The notes beneath the pieces were generated by a model that worked only from the letters and a program-made list of their open reading frames with translations, was not told the origin of the DNA and did not search any database. From the NCBI RefSeq assembly GCF_000745235.1, contig NZ_JQNL01000001.1:620001-684000 (forward strand): a stretch of DNA of 64,000 bases, written 5' to 3'. Position 1 is the first letter of the stretch, and each line of letters opens with the position of its first letter. Below are positions 63,455-64,000 of the stretch, in pieces. Position numbers and translations under genes: made by a program. Origin of the DNA: Luteibacter mycovicinus. Its GTDB lineage: Bacteria; Pseudomonadota; Gammaproteobacteria; Xanthomonadales; Rhodanobacteraceae.

Positions 63455-63799
63455 TTAAAAGACCTCGGAAACGACTAGAGCGAAGATCGCTGTCCGGTCG
63501 GGACGCATCGGAAAGTCTCGGATGTAGTCACAGGTTTCCCGGATGGACCGAGCCGCGTAGGCGGCCGCATTCTCGCCGGGTCTTGGATTGCTGCACCAGT
63601 TGGCGTAGGCCAGCTCGAAGCCTTGCGCCGTCCGAAAGAATACATCTCCGCCCAGGACCGCTACCCCGGTGTCGGCGAGCAACTGCGCTGCTTCGATGGC
63701 GTCCTCGGCATCGAGAGCGACGTCCTCCGTGCCGAACGCGTCCATCATGGAAACGCCGCGATCCCTAACCCAATTAAGAAACGGTGATGGAAAACTCAT
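63455..63799 (-). CDS. Imm40-like immunity protein
   Basis: 114 residues. It starts MSFPSPFLNWVRDRGVSMMD and has the family-like VAVLGGDVFFR and AYANWCSN followed by a helical end (ARSIRETCDYIRDFPMRPD). This matches the Imm40 type of polymorphic-toxin immunity proteins as I know it. No toxin is complete in the window: upstream (63806-64000) only short broken frames are seen, the nearest ending 7 bases before this start. It may be an orphan immunity gene or the distal partner of a toxin beyond the edge. Confidence 0.6.
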   Translation of the reverse strand: MSFPSPFLNWVRDRGVSMMDAFGTEDVALDAEDAIEAAQLLADTGVAVLGGDVFFRTAQGFELAYANWCSNPRPGENAAAYAARSIRETCDYIRDFPMRPDRTAIFALVVSEVF

Positions 63800-63805
63800 T
63801 GCGGG

Positions 63806-64000
63806 TTACCCAACACCCTTATGGGACACGCGATCGTCATTCTTCGCGCGATTAGAGTCCGCGATACCCGCGGAAAACGCCTTAGCCGCCGCGTAGCTGA
63901 CAGCCGCACTTTGTCAGGCTAGTTGCCGCTATCGCGGAAGTGTCTACGATGTTTTTTCCAGATCTATCGGTGGTGAACCCAATGTTATAACGCTCACCCT
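63806..64000 (-). other. possible eroded 3' end of a toxin gene
   Basis: On the minus strand three short natural-looking frames follow one another: one ending at a TAG near 63939 (RVSVITLGSPPIDLEKTS), one that stops near 63886, and one (AAVSYAAAKAFSAGIADSNR, then AKNDDRVSHKGVG) that ends at TAA 63806-63808, seven bases before the Imm40 gene. No single frame spans the stretch, so it may be a decayed or frame-shifted toxin C-terminus. The window edge prevents a decision. Confidence 0.25.

Noticed and set aside
63416..63478. 20-codon plus-strand frame (MPVDVFIDVAKAALKDLGND) between TetR and Imm40
   Set aside because: Natural-looking and perhaps a remnant, but too short, without a ribosome site, and overlapping the immunity gene end.

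Overview
The window is GC-rich, densely packed gammaproteobacterial chromosome. Gene order (rpmF-fabH-fabD-fabG-acpP-fabF-pabB-pabC-mltG-holB-pilZ, the ffs-dnaX-ybaB-recR block, kdkA next to a GT9 heptosyltransferase) and protein style point to Lysobacterales/Xanthomonadales, most like Rhodanobacteraceae (Luteibacter/Dyella type). The genus is an inference; no rRNA is present.

Layout. 1-2417: tail of an MFS transporter, a possible small membrane protein and a secreted berberine-bridge-type flavin oxidase. 2563-3837: a two-gene cassette of visibly lower GC, on the 3' side of an initiator tRNA-Met (3982-4058). 4298-18974: complete 14-gene complex I operon nuoA-N on the minus strand, with a candidate promoter and a long perfect inverted repeat in its leader. 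19295-30406: minus-strand housekeeping block: pilZ, a PIG-L deacetylase, holB, mltG, pabC, pabB, fabF, acpP, fabG, fabD, fabH, rpmF, yceD. tmk and plsX, often found in such blocks, are absent here. 30564-37753: a coiled-coil membrane protein, yceF-like Maf, a GT39 glycosyltransferase, the MoxR-DUF58-transglutaminase operon and an Slp-like lipoprotein. 37813-41307: HIT protein, recR, ybaB, dnaX, SRP RNA and tRNA-Ser(GGA), the two RNA genes separated by palindromes and a tRNA-like T-arm fragment. 41388-44396: MBL hydrolase, KDO kinase, heptosyltransferase and DUF6165 (LPS core).

44414-64000 is more accessory: LysR/SDR pair, mntH, YihY, a NarL-type regulator tail-to-tail with a hybrid histidine kinase whose C-terminal receiver is degenerate, then dctA - secreted alpha/beta hydrolase - porin, which looks like one uptake operon. 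After that come a methyltransferase, small conserved proteins, an alpha/beta hydrolase, a lipoprotein, a cluster of small stress-type DUF genes, a class A flavin monooxygenase overlapping its own TetR regulator, and an Imm40-like immunity gene at the window edge whose upstream toxin, if any, is outside or eroded.

No CRISPR array, transposase, integrase or complete prophage was seen. The best candidates for something undescribed are the kinase/regulator + DctA/hydrolase/porin module, the low-GC cassette beside tRNA-fMet and the edge immunity locus. None is proven to be a new system from sequence alone.
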